From the IMG/VR virus record IMGVR_UViG_3300044568_004476, positions 1-64,000 of that record: DNA of 64,000 nt. The stretch is one strand, 5' to 3'. A program made the position numbers and the translations under genes. The notes beneath the pieces are model-generated. The model did not search any database. It was not told the origin of the DNA and saw nothing but the letters and a program-made list of their open reading frames with translations. This DNA comes from a virus. Below are positions 25,011 through 33,899 of this stretch, piece after piece (the stretch's first letter is position 1; every line of letters starts with the position of its first letter).

Positions 25011-26729
25011 ATGAAATTGATAAACGAACAAGAAATCTATGACACATGGTCGCCTCTTATTGAGAGCAAGGCTGGTATCACAGATGAAAACAAAAAAGGA
25101 TGGTTGACTAAATATTGTCATTACCATTCATTAAACGAATCTGCTGGTGCATACAATTCACTAGGCGTAGTAAACGGTATGGGTACTGTTGCTCCTCCAG
25201 CATTCCCAGGTGCTTCATATCCCGGTGGTGCTTATTCATCTGGCGCTAACGCTGGTTTTTATAACAACACTTGGCAAGGTTCAGGCGATAAATTCCCTTC
25301 ATTACTTCCATTAGCTATTCAAGTAGCTGCGAAGACTGTAGGTTTTGATATCGTTCCTGTTATCCCTATGTCAGGTCCAACTGGTATCTTGTCTTACTTA
25401 GACTACGTATACGCAGGTGGTAAGGTAGGTGCTGCTGCAGCTTCTTCAGCTGCTGATCAGTTAGCTTCTGCTCCTTCAATGATTAAATTCCCAGTTTACC
25501 AAACTGCTTCAGGTACTCCTGGCGCTACTGGTGCTACTGCTGGAACTTTTACAGTAGGTGCTACTGCTTCTGTAAGCAACACTTTACTTTTAACTTTCGT
25601 AGGTCTATCAAGAATTGATGGTTTCCCTATCTTCCAAATCACTGCTTTAGCATCAGGTTCTAACGTTGCTTCTTACTTCAACGGTACTCCTGCACAAGTA
25701 GTTACTGGAGCTGGTGGATCAGGATTTTACACTCAAAACTCATCTGGAACTGCACAATTAGTTAAAGCTTTAGAAGATCACATCCAAGGTTACTCTGGTG
25801 CTGGTTTCAACAACGATCAAGCTTTTCAAGGTCCTTACGTTGATGGTACTAAAACTTACAACCCAATGTTAAGAGGTGTTGCTGAGTCTACTTACTACAA
25901 CTCAATGGGTCTTTCGACTTTCACTAAGTTCGTAGAAGCTGAAACTTTCCAAGTTGCTGCTTCAGTTACAACTGAGCAAATTCAGGATCTTAACAAACAA
26001 TTCGGTATCGATGTTATTTCAATGATCGAAAACGCATTGGTTAATGAGGTTTCTCAAGCAATTAACAAACACATCCTTTCAAGAGCATTTGCTTTAGGCT
26101 GGTCTAACCACGTACAATTCTTAAGCGTAGAAAACCAAAACCTTAACTTAAACTTAGTTATTAGTGGTGGTGTTGGAACTACTGCTGCTTACGTTAAGAA
26201 AGACGACACTACTGCTTCTATGGCAATCCCTGCAGGTCCTGCATCAGGAGGTTATGAGAACTTATCTACTTTACAAAGAAGATTATTCTCTAGAATCCTT
26301 GCAGCTGCTAACGTTGTAGCTAACAGAGGTAGAAGAGGTCCTGCTAACTTCATCGTTACAAACGCTGCAGTTGCAAGTGCACTTCAAGATATCTCTCAGT
26401 TCACTTTCGCTCCATTCTCTAATACTTTAACTCAAAACAACGGTACTTTATACCCTGTAGGTTCACTTGCTGGTATGACTGTATATGTTGATCAAAACAT
26501 GAGCTACGGTGATACAAGAGTTTGTATCGGTAGAAAAGGTGGTGATGACGAACCGGGTATAAAATTCATGCCTTATATGATGGCGGAGTCTATCCAAACT
26601 ATCAGTGAGGGTACTATGTCACCTAAAATAGCAGTTAAAAGTAGGTATGCACTTGTCGAAGCCGGCTTCCTACCTGAGACAATGTATCTAACATTTTATG
26701 TAAACGTACCTGCTGGTGGTTTAGCATAA
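25011..26729 (+). CDS. 23: Major capsid protein, gp23-like
   Basis: 572 residues (T4 gp23: 521). The N-terminus EQEIYDTWSPLIES (6-19) parallels the LLNKWKPLLE segment of T4 gp23, and a prohead-protease site LNE|SAGAYN at 41-44 matches the position type of the T4 cleavage after Glu65. Further gp23-like features are the region around IVPVIPMSGPTGILSYLDYV, EMxTEQIQDL-like VTTEQIQDLNKQFGIDV, RRLFSRILAAANVVANRGRRG, and the C-terminus GIKFMPYMMAESI. It forms the capsid hexamers. Codons are strongly biased (many GCT, GGT, TAC, AAC), consistent with very high expression. No separate gp24-like vertex gene was seen. Confidence 0.93.
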   Translation: MKLINEQEIYDTWSPLIESKAGITDENKKGWLTKYCHYHSLNESAGAYNSLGVVNGMGTVAPPAFPGASYPGGAYSSGANAGFYNNTWQGSGDKFPSLLPLAIQVAAKTVGFDIVPVIPMSGPTGILSYLDYVYAGGKVGAAAASSAADQLASAPSMIKFPVYQTASGTPGATGATAGTFTVGATASVSNTLLLTFVGLSRIDGFPIFQITALASGSNVASYFNGTPAQVVTGAGGSGFYTQNSSGTAQLVKALEDHIQGYSGAGFNNDQAFQGPYVDGTKTYNPMLRGVAESTYYNSMGLSTFTKFVEAETFQVAASVTTEQIQDLNKQFGIDVISMIENALVNEVSQAINKHILSRAFALGWSNHVQFLSVENQNLNLNLVISGGVGTTAAYVKKDDTTASMAIPAGPASGGYENLSTLQRRLFSRILAAANVVANRGRRGPANFIVTNAAVASALQDISQFTFAPFSNTLTQNNGTLYPVGSLAGMTVYVDQNMSYGDTRVCIGRKGGDDEPGIKFMPYMMAESIQTISEGTMSPKIAVKSRYALVEAGFLPETMYLTFYVNVPAGGLA

Positions 26730-26771
26730 TAACAATTCAACTGTAAATTTTAATTAATTTACTGTAAAGAT

Positions 26772-26801
26772 AAAGCTCCGGTGAAACCCGGAGCTTTTTT
26801 T
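26772..26801 (+). terminator. Terminator after the capsid gene
   Basis: A perfect 10-base-pair stem AAAGCTCCGG / CCGGAGCTTT with a six-base loop, followed by T. Confidence 0.92.
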
Positions 26802-26836
26802 AATGTATAATATATAGTTTAAATTGATACAGACCT

Positions 26837-28330
26837 ATGAAGAATAAAAAAATTGTCCAATATGCATTAGACGGAGAATTGATAAGGATACATGATTCCA
26901 TTGTCGATGCTATGAATAGCGTTGGATTAAAGAGTCATTCCGGTATAATTGGATGTTGTAAATTTAAGCCTGGTGCTAATAGTACTGCTGGATATCAATG
27001 GAGATATTATGATGTGAACAATGTATTCGGTAATATAGGATCCGCAACCAAACGTGGCGATACATATAAACAAAAATATGGTAGCGGAACGGAAGGTGCT
27101 ACTGTTATTAACGACAAGAAGGTAAACACAATGATGTCAAAATTCGGGGTTTCCCACCCTATGCTAGATACTGATACTAAAAAAAAGTACGAAAATTCTT
27201 GTATGATAAAATATGGAGAAATAAATCCTGCCAAGAGTGATATCGTGAGAATGAAAATATCAAAAACTGAAAGAGCTAAAAAAACTAACAGTTATATAAA
27301 ATTGCTTGACAGTAGTATGAAATTTTGCGGGATTTCCGATGATGATATTCTTACGCTAATGGATAATAAATGCTTACATACTTTTGATATAAATCGTCAA
27401 TTACTTACTGTTAGAGGAAGAAACTCTCATATTATTTGCACATTATGCAATCCTGTTGATTCCAACCAAAAATCAGAAATAGAAAGGTTTTTATTTGATT
27501 TGCTTTCCGAAAATATCAGTGAAATATATCCTAATGTCAAAGGTCTAGTACCTGGCAGATATGAAGTTGATATATTTTTAAAATCATTTAATATCGGGAT
27601 CGAAGTGAATGGTATTAAATTCCATAGTGAGGAATATGGAAAATTTAAAAACCATCATCTTTCTAAGACTGAAATATTTGGTAATAATGGAATTTTTTTA
27701 TACCATTTTTTTGATGATGAGGTATCCGAAAAATCCGGTATAATCAGATCTATGATATTTAATAGAATTGGATTAAGTAAAAAGATATATGCAAGAAATT
27801 GCAGGATCTCTAGAATAAGTAATATTGAATCAATTGAATTTCTATCCAATAATCATATGCAAGGTCCAGTTAATTCAGAGTATTGCTATGGTTTGTATCA
27901 CAAGGATATTCTGGTTTCTGTTATGACTTTTTGCAAACCAAGAAAATATACCAACTCAAAATCATATGTTGGACATTTTGAATTACTTAGATTCTGCAAT
28001 ATTATAAACGTTTCTGTGGTTGGCGGTGCATCGAGACTACTTAAAATGTTCATCAAAGAAATGAAACCAATTAAAATAGTATCGTATGCAAATAGAAGAT
28101 GGAGCGATGGGAATTTATACCGAAAGCTTGGCTTCAGTTTTGATGGATTTACTGAACCCGGTTACTATTTTTTTTACAAAAATAAAAGAATCAATCGAAC
28201 AAAATTAAGAAGAAAAGAATTAATAAAACTTGGGTGTGACGATAAACTATCAACCGCTGATATGTTAATTTATATAGGAGCATATAAAATATGGGACTGC
28301 GGAAATTATAAATTTTCACTAAGACCATGA
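26837..28330 (+). CDS. Free-standing homing endonuclease (NUMOD1 + Vsr-like nuclease + GNAT-like C-terminus)
   Basis: 497 residues. Residues 5-58 look like a NUMOD1 DNA-binding module (IVQYALDGELIRIHDSIVDA and a final GYQWRYY). 90-140 hold two short DNA-binding repeats with SKFGVSHPM and IKYGEINPAKS. A Cys/His cluster (C179, H181, C201, C204) may bind zinc. The nuclease core is SEIERFLFDLL, then YEVDIFLKSFNIGIEVNG and FHSE (Asp245, Glu256, His263), the Vsr/EDxHD-like form found in phage homing enzymes. The C-terminal 170 residues resemble the acetyltransferase-like domain often attached to these enzymes. It sits alone between the capsid terminator and the next late promoter, with more A/T-rich codons than its neighbours, as expected for an inserted selfish gene. 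Confidence 0.85.
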   Translation: MKNKKIVQYALDGELIRIHDSIVDAMNSVGLKSHSGIIGCCKFKPGANSTAGYQWRYYDVNNVFGNIGSATKRGDTYKQKYGSGTEGATVINDKKVNTMMSKFGVSHPMLDTDTKKKYENSCMIKYGEINPAKSDIVRMKISKTERAKKTNSYIKLLDSSMKFCGISDDDILTLMDNKCLHTFDINRQLLTVRGRNSHIICTLCNPVDSNQKSEIERFLFDLLSENISEIYPNVKGLVPGRYEVDIFLKSFNIGIEVNGIKFHSEEYGKFKNHHLSKTEIFGNNGIFLYHFFDDEVSEKSGIIRSMIFNRIGLSKKIYARNCRISRISNIESIEFLSNNHMQGPVNSEYCYGLYHKDILVSVMTFCKPRKYTNSKSYVGHFELLRFCNIINVSVVGGASRLLKMFIKEMKPIKIVSYANRRWSDGNLYRKLGFSFDGFTEPGYYFFYKNKRINRTKLRRKELIKLGCDDKLSTADMLIYIGAYKIWDCGNYKFSLRP

Positions 28331-28352
28331 TGTAAAAAGAATCTTTGGTAGG

Positions 28353-28360
28353 GATATATA
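28353..28360 (+). promoter_or_regulatory. Late-type promoter element GATATATA
   Basis: GATATATA starts 32 bases before the ATG at 28385, at the head of the operon of targeted head proteins. Confidence 0.65.
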
Positions 28361-28384
28361 GATTAAAATTATCAATATTTTCGA

Positions 28385-29533
28385 ATGAAGAATTTACCAT
28401 CTTTTAATGATTTTAAAAAATACGAGTCTCTGATAGAAACTGTAGACCGTGAACTTAGTGAGGAGTTTGCTTCTTTAGAATCAGCGAATCCAAATCACAC
28501 GATAAACGAAGGAATCTTCGGCGACTATCTTAAGAATTCACTTTCTAAATTTTTCTTAGGTTCTTTATCTAGAGTAGGCATGATTGATAAGGCTAGAAAA
28601 CTTCTAGTAGACTTAGAAATCGATATTATAGAAAAAAGAGATGCCTTCGAAGAAACGATAGAAAAATTAGATTCTGAGATTGATGGATTAAGCTCTATAA
28701 ATGACAAAGAAAAAATAAATGCTGTTATAAAAGACAGAGACAGTAAAATAAAGGAGCTCGAATCATTTCTTAAATCCCATGCTCTTAAGATAAAGAAAGC
28801 AAAGGACTACATAAACAAGGTTATTGAAGGTAATCCTAGAAGAAGAGAATATTTTGAAGCAGCAAGAGCAGATGATGAAATTGCATTAGCTGAACTTGAA
28901 TATAAATTAGCTAAGGATAGAGCTGATGACTCGGACATCAAGAAATTTGAAGAGAAGATTAAAGAGAAGAAGAAAGAGGCAGAAGAAAAAGCTCAAGATC
29001 TAAAAGATCAAATGGATAAAAAATCTAAATCTGAAAAAGCCCCAGAGTCTGATAATTCTGATGATCTTTCATTAGATCCAGAAAAAGAAAAGAAAAAGGT
29101 AGCTAGAAGAAAGGGCAAGGATATCATCGAGAGAAAAAAAGAACTCGAAAAAGATATTGCTGATCTAAGATCAGACATCGAAAGAAAGCTAATAACTTTA
29201 GAAAAAAGAATAAAAGCTAACCCTAATAAAGTTAGCAAATCATATGTAGAAAAAGTTAAGGTTGAATTGCTTGAACTTAGCTCAGTCTTAGATTCTAAGA
29301 AAAACCTATTAGTATTATATAGGAATCTAGGTAAAACCGAATCTGATATAGATAAAAAATTAAGCAAAGAACAAGAATTCACCAAGCTAACCAACATGAT
29401 AAATCAGGAAATAGTTGATGGTGAAGATGCAAACTCTGGAACTAAAAAAATAATTTCTGATGTGTTTGTTACCTCTTCAGGTAACATTGACGTTAGTAAA
29501 TTAAGATCTGCAAAAGATAAACTAAACAACTAA
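28385..29533 (+). CDS. Coiled-coil internal head protein with capsid-targeting peptide
   Basis: 382 residues. The N-terminus MKNLPSFNDFKKYESLIE resembles T4 capsid-targeting peptides, and a prohead-protease site INE|GIFGDYL lies at 40-43. After it comes a hydrophobic amphipathic stretch (LKNSLSKFFLGSLSRVG), then long Lys/Glu-rich coiled coils (about 75-350) interrupted by an acidic linker containing KAPESDNSDD. It is probably packed in the prohead core and cleaved on maturation. It is first in an operon of four similar proteins and is followed 2 bases later by a shorter relative. No enzymatic motif is seen. Confidence 0.65.
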   Translation: MKNLPSFNDFKKYESLIETVDRELSEEFASLESANPNHTINEGIFGDYLKNSLSKFFLGSLSRVGMIDKARKLLVDLEIDIIEKRDAFEETIEKLDSEIDGLSSINDKEKINAVIKDRDSKIKELESFLKSHALKIKKAKDYINKVIEGNPRRREYFEAARADDEIALAELEYKLAKDRADDSDIKKFEEKIKEKKKEAEEKAQDLKDQMDKKSKSEKAPESDNSDDLSLDPEKEKKKVARRKGKDIIERKKELEKDIADLRSDIERKLITLEKRIKANPNKVSKSYVEKVKVELLELSSVLDSKKNLLVLYRNLGKTESDIDKKLSKEQEFTKLTNMINQEIVDGEDANSGTKKIISDVFVTSSGNIDVSKLRSAKDKLNN

Positions 29534-29535
29534 GT

Positions 29536-30471
29536 ATGACTTTAAAATTTAACGAATGGAGCAGCTTAAACGAAGCTGGTATATTTGACAAGATAAAAAA
29601 CTGGTTAAGCAGCACTTTCGGCGGAAGTATAGATTCGTTAGATAAATTAGCTAATGAGTATAGATCTGCAGAGATTGAATATGTTGAGAAGTGGGAAGAT
29701 ATTAATGTTGAGATTGATAAGTTAGATCTAGAAAGATCTCAAACTAAGAGCGATCCCGCAGAGATAAAAAGAATTGATCGTTTAATTCAAAGAAATAATG
29801 AGCTAATGGAAGCTCAGTCTAGATCACACGAGAAAAGAACCGAAAGTATATTTACTAAGGTTAGAGATGTCATAAGCGAGAATAAAAAAGTTAGAATATA
29901 TTGGGAAAAACTTAAAACAAAAGTTGATGCCGATATAGCTGAGGAGATGTATAGGAAAGCTAAAAACCTAGCAGATTCTTCTCTTTCCGGATCATTGTAC
30001 GCTAAATATAAAGCAGCAGTATTAAAAGCTAAACAGAAAGATACCGACTTCAGAAATAGATACGGTAACTTGATGACCAAGGATATTGAATCAGGCGAAA
30101 GATTTAAAGATAAATCTAGATCATCTAGATTTACTAGCGATTCTGATAAGTCTGAAAAATCAGGAAACGAAAGCGATGCCTCATTTGAATTCCTAGCTAA
30201 ATTACCTTTGATTGAATTTACAAATGCTATAAAGGGATACATTCCAGCCCAAGCAAAGAAACTTGTTTCATTTCTTTTAAAGGAAAGAAACGACAGATAC
30301 GTTGCTATGGATATGGAAAGAGATATCTTAAATAAGGAAGTCGAGAATTCATCTAGTCCTGATGAAGCAAGACAATTTGCTTCTAAAAGAATAAAGGAGA
30401 TTAGAGAGAAATATATGGATGAAATAAGAGACCTAAGATCTAAAATAACAATTGCTAGAAAGTATGCTTAA
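29536..30471 (+). CDS. Coiled-coil internal head protein with capsid-targeting peptide
   Basis: 311 residues. MTLKFNEWSSLNE|AGIFDKIKNW carries a targeting-type N-terminus with the cleavage motif LNE at 11-13, followed by a GIF element and an amphipathic helix, as in the upstream protein. The remainder is coiled coil with charged linkers, ending in a helical hairpin. It overlaps the next gene by 8 bases (ATGCTTAA). The architecture suggests a core protein packed next to the DNA and processed by the prohead protease. Sequence similarity to the upstream protein is confined to architecture and the cleavage region. Confidence 0.65.
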   Translation: MTLKFNEWSSLNEAGIFDKIKNWLSSTFGGSIDSLDKLANEYRSAEIEYVEKWEDINVEIDKLDLERSQTKSDPAEIKRIDRLIQRNNELMEAQSRSHEKRTESIFTKVRDVISENKKVRIYWEKLKTKVDADIAEEMYRKAKNLADSSLSGSLYAKYKAAVLKAKQKDTDFRNRYGNLMTKDIESGERFKDKSRSSRFTSDSDKSEKSGNESDASFEFLAKLPLIEFTNAIKGYIPAQAKKLVSFLLKERNDRYVAMDMERDILNKEVENSSSPDEARQFASKRIKEIREKYMDEIRDLRSKITIARKYA

Positions 30472-30736
30472 ATATAAAGAATTCCTTGTTAATGAGGAAG
30501 ACAGCGAAGAGACCAAAATTCAGAGAATAAAAACAACTCTTTCCCAAAAGTTTGATGCAATTAAAAAAGCTAAGGAATCTAAAAAACCTGGGGACACTGC
30601 TTCGGAGATAGCAAGCATAAATCAACAAGCTGGAATGTATCAAGAGATATCTCTTTTGATGAAAACACTTTCATCAGAAATACAAAAGGGCAATACTGGT
30701 AAGAATGCTGCTGGACCTAAAGAAAATATATACTAA
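30464..30736 (+). CDS. Small internal head protein with T4-like capsid-targeting peptide
   Basis: 90 residues from ATG 30464; a TTG at 30452 would add four residues but give a deeper overlap. The start MLKYKEFLVNE|EDSE is strikingly similar to the T4 internal-protein targeting peptide MKTYQEFIAE, including a Tyr-x-Glu-Phe core and a Glu at the cut site. The rest is charged and helical, with no domain recognised. T4 internal proteins of this size are packaged and injected to counter host defences; the same role is possible here but not shown. Confidence 0.62.
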   Translation: MLKYKEFLVNEEDSEETKIQRIKTTLSQKFDAIKKAKESKKPGDTASEIASINQQAGMYQEISLLMKTLSSEIQKGNTGKNAAGPKENIY

Positions 30737-30747
30737 AACATTAAATT

Positions 30748-33225
30748 ATGAACAATAATCCATACATCCACAATCAGGTAGCTAAACAGCTATTAGAAGG
30801 ATATTATACTAAGCTATTAGAAAATGAACAAGTAGATTCTTTGCTTGTTAAGGTTTGTGACAATGCTTTAAATGCTTTTAAAATATTAACTTTTGATCTA
30901 GCTCCAAAAAGAGATAGAAACCCTGATGTAATTAGGCTTAAGCTTTCTGATATTTCAAACTCAAAAACTGTAAAATCATTAACTGCTAAATTGATTGACT
31001 ATGCAGACGATAATGATCTAGCAGATTCTAGATATGCAGAAGCTAAAAGATTATACTTAGAAAGTCTACATAAATTTGCAGAGTCACTTGATAGAGCTTC
31101 CGAGATATCAAAATCGAAAGATGAGGTTGTATTTAAACAGTTTAAAATGGCTACAACCAAACTACAGAATTCTATAGATAATATAGCTAAACAAGCCGAG
31201 GAAGAAGCTAAGAAGTTGGATGACAGCGAAGGCTTCGAATTAGATGATATCTTAAATGAATCTATCTTTACTGGTTATAGAAGAAGAGTAGATAATCTAA
31301 AAAAACTTCTTACTAATTTAATAAGCTCTGCGGAAGGTAAAGATCAAAAATCAGGATACGGAAGAGACTGGAAAAGAACATTCCTAGATGTTGACGAAAA
31401 AAGAAAAGCTTTAGATAACACGGAGGGCGGGGATAAGAATAGAAAAATGCTTGATGAATTAGAAAAGCAAGTTGATAAATTCCAGGAAGAATTCAACACC
31501 ACTATGATTCAAACAGCAAATAGATCTTTACAAAAGTTAGAGGATGACGAGGAGGTTTATACAACGTATTCTGATGTTACTAATTTAGTTAGCCAAGCGC
31601 TAGATCTAATGACTAGAGCAAAAACACAGTACGGAATAGCTGTTAATGTTATCAAGGATGAAAATGAAGTTAAAGAAGTAGAAACTGCTAAAGCAATTTT
31701 CCCTTTAAAAAGAGGGGATGCAGATTCTGATAAGAAGATAAAAGGAAGCGGATTAATCTTTGCTATTCAAACTGCACTTTGTGACGGTATAACTTCTGCA
31801 GGTAAATTAATAAAATCTAAAGGAGGTCCTAATGGAAAATATGGTCCAGCTACAACCGCTGTTATCTCAACTATCCAAAAATTATCAGGTAATAAAAATG
31901 CAAGCGGTCAGATAGACCAGGCATTGTTAACTGATATAATTGCTTCCGATTGGGTTTCAGATAAGAATAGAAAAGCTATTAATACAGCTTTGCATATGAT
32001 AGGAACTAAAATGAATGATAGTTTATCCACCTCTGGATATGTCAAAAGCATATCAGAGCTATTTTCTTATATCAATGAGGGTAAAATTGTTATAAATAAC
32101 TCTGATTTCGAAAAGGAGTTAGGTGCACAATATAAAGTTCATGGAGCAGTAACGTCCCCAGAAAAATCTGCTGAATCTTCGGATGCAAAATCAGCATCTG
32201 GAGTAAAGGGTCTAGCTAAAAAACTTAGATCTGAATATAATATAAAAGTTGAGTCTGATGATTTTGTTAAACAAGACGGATCGCTTAAAGCATCATATAG
32301 CACAGAGTTTATAAAAGATTGGAATCTAGCTTTAGATGAAGCTAAACCAACTGAAGAATTCTCATACTTCTTTGCTAAAGGAGCAGTTTATAATATCAAC
32401 ATTGGATCATCATCATTAAAAACTCCATGCAACTGGAATAAATGGGCAGAGGCTAGACAAATCAAAACACTGGGTAACGAAGACGCAACTGAATTCCTTA
32501 GAAATTATCTTAAAGGTTGGACAACATTCGGTATGATCAGACCTCAAATGAGATATGATGGTATAAAAGAATTGCTTAAGAAGAATTTAAATAATGATGA
32601 TTTAGATCTTTCTGGACCTTTTGAAATGATGGAATCTTCTATTAAGAATAAAGAAATCCCTTTTATAGATTACGATAACCTTAAAAGTGATATCTCTAAA
32701 GCTTTTAATGTTGCTTTACAAAAAAGCGACAAAAGTCCAGACTTAGGTAAAGAAGAATTCGTTGCGATCAACAACTTCCTTATAATGGTAGCTAACTGCG
32801 TTACGTTTGATGGTAGTAAATTCATAAGCTGCATAAAATGGATCAATGATAATGTTTTAGGAGCTTCTACAGCTAAAAGAATATCTAATGATAGTATATT
32901 CGGTTTAACTGAAGAAGATTCTGATAGCGGACCAATGCTAACTTACGAAGGATCTAAGATCATAGTAGGCGAGTATGACGATATCAAGAAAAGAAAAACA
33001 ACCTCCAAAAGGCAGATGTCATCTGCACTTGATGGGATAGGAATACTAGGCAATCTGAAAGGATCTGATAGTGGAATAAAAAACATCCTGGGTAATAACT
33101 GCTACTATATAGCTGCTGACATTTACCCTAGTATAGCAACACACGTAAAAAGGATGAACGCTACTTCATTTGATGAGATACCACAACAATCTCCTTTCAA
33201 ATGTGTTAATGCTGATAAAAAATAA
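30748..33225 (+). CDS. Large internal head protein with peptidoglycan-binding-like domain
   Basis: 825 residues. 1-165 is helical, 169-172 is LNE|S followed by IFTGYRRRVDNLKKLL, the same cleavage-plus-IF arrangement as in the two coiled-coil head proteins upstream. 180-300 is coiled coil. About 317-400 (FPLKRGD, then IQTALC, GKYGPATTAVISTIQKLSG, IDQALLTDI) has the repeat pattern of a type 1 peptidoglycan-binding domain. The C-terminal 400 residues are globular and not recognised. A peptidoglycan-binding module in a head-packed protein would suit an ejected protein acting at the cell wall. Last gene of the operon; a terminator follows. Confidence 0.62.
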   Translation: MNNNPYIHNQVAKQLLEGYYTKLLENEQVDSLLVKVCDNALNAFKILTFDLAPKRDRNPDVIRLKLSDISNSKTVKSLTAKLIDYADDNDLADSRYAEAKRLYLESLHKFAESLDRASEISKSKDEVVFKQFKMATTKLQNSIDNIAKQAEEEAKKLDDSEGFELDDILNESIFTGYRRRVDNLKKLLTNLISSAEGKDQKSGYGRDWKRTFLDVDEKRKALDNTEGGDKNRKMLDELEKQVDKFQEEFNTTMIQTANRSLQKLEDDEEVYTTYSDVTNLVSQALDLMTRAKTQYGIAVNVIKDENEVKEVETAKAIFPLKRGDADSDKKIKGSGLIFAIQTALCDGITSAGKLIKSKGGPNGKYGPATTAVISTIQKLSGNKNASGQIDQALLTDIIASDWVSDKNRKAINTALHMIGTKMNDSLSTSGYVKSISELFSYINEGKIVINNSDFEKELGAQYKVHGAVTSPEKSAESSDAKSASGVKGLAKKLRSEYNIKVESDDFVKQDGSLKASYSTEFIKDWNLALDEAKPTEEFSYFFAKGAVYNINIGSSSLKTPCNWNKWAEARQIKTLGNEDATEFLRNYLKGWTTFGMIRPQMRYDGIKELLKKNLNNDDLDLSGPFEMMESSIKNKEIPFIDYDNLKSDISKAFNVALQKSDKSPDLGKEEFVAINNFLIMVANCVTFDGSKFISCIKWINDNVLGASTAKRISNDSIFGLTEEDSDSGPMLTYEGSKIIVGEYDDIKKRKTTSKRQMSSALDGIGILGNLKGSDSGIKNILGNNCYYIAADIYPSIATHVKRMNATSFDEIPQQSPFKCVNADKK

Positions 33226-33226
33226 A

Positions 33227-33260
33227 AAAAACCCTCGATTCTAAAAAGATCGGGGTTTTT
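33227..33260 (+). terminator. Intrinsic terminator
   Basis: AAAACCCTCGAT pairs with ATCGGGGTTTT (one bulged T), followed by T. Confidence 0.85.
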
Positions 33261-33284
33261 CGTGGTCTCTCCGTACTAATTTAT

Positions 33285-33292
33285 TATATTTG
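33285..33292 (+). promoter_or_regulatory. Bacteroidota-type promoter element TAnnTTTG
   Basis: TATATTTG lies 43 bases before ATG 33335, immediately after a terminator. It is not a GATATATA element, unlike those of the flanking operons. Confidence 0.5.
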
Positions 33293-33334
33293 CTAAGTGG
33301 AACATGTATTGTGTTCTGCTATAGAAAGAAATAT

Positions 33335-33895
33335 ATGATATACGTATTTGAAGGTCCAAGAAATTCTGGTAAAACATTTTTATCTGAGCATATCTCAGAA
33401 TATTTTCATATTCCAAGATTTCAGTTTAAGTTTGCTAATTTCTTTAGTGATCTAAATCTAAAAAGTGAGGATAGCAAAGAAGCCCATGCATTTTCATTAG
33501 GTAAAGAGTTTATGCTTATGCAGTTAGCAAAGGACATACCACAGGGATCATTCATACACGACAGAGGGATATTAACTGTCTTAGTGTGGGGATTGCTCGA
33601 GGGTAGAATAACTGAGGAAGAAGCTAGAAATCAAATAGAAATATTAAAGAAATATTCTCTTCTCCACGAGATCACTATCATTTATATAAATGGAGAAAAT
33701 CCAGACAAGTCAGATAGAAGTAAAGATCAGTGGGATCATATAGATGGCGAAACTAGAGAAAGAGACACTTATGAGAAAGTAATAATAATGTTTCAAGAAG
33801 CTGGACTACATAAGATATGGGCATTTACAAATAAATTCGACGACCAATCAGTGAGCAATATAGACTCAATGTTTGAAGATATACTTTTTAATTAA
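33335..33895 (+). CDS. P-loop nucleotide kinase (thymidylate kinase-like)
   Basis: 186 residues from ATG 33335; a TTG 45 bases upstream lies inside the promoter and is rejected. The P-loop is FEGPRNSGKTFLSEH (5-19). A HDRG motif near 78-81 is like the DRY/DRS motif of dNMP kinases, and an Arg/Asp-rich lid follows near SDRSKDQWDHIDGETRERD. The thymidylate kinase-like branch is the best fit, but the lid and base-binding residues differ, so the substrate is uncertain. It is followed after 4 bases by asparagine synthetase; the two share one host-type promoter. Confidence 0.68.
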   Translation: MIYVFEGPRNSGKTFLSEHISEYFHIPRFQFKFANFFSDLNLKSEDSKEAHAFSLGKEFMLMQLAKDIPQGSFIHDRGILTVLVWGLLEGRITEEEARNQIEILKKYSLLHEITIIYINGENPDKSDRSKDQWDHIDGETRERDTYEKVIIMFQEAGLHKIWAFTNKFDDQSVSNIDSMFEDILFN

Positions 33896-33899
33896 AAAC

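Noticed and set aside
33290-33334. TTG start for the kinase
   Set aside because: It falls within the promoter element TATATTTG; the ATG at 33335 begins exactly at the kinase fold.
33873-33899. Start upstream of the asparagine synthetase MCGI
   Set aside because: An N-terminal extension would block the catalytic Cys, which must be at position 2 after Met removal.
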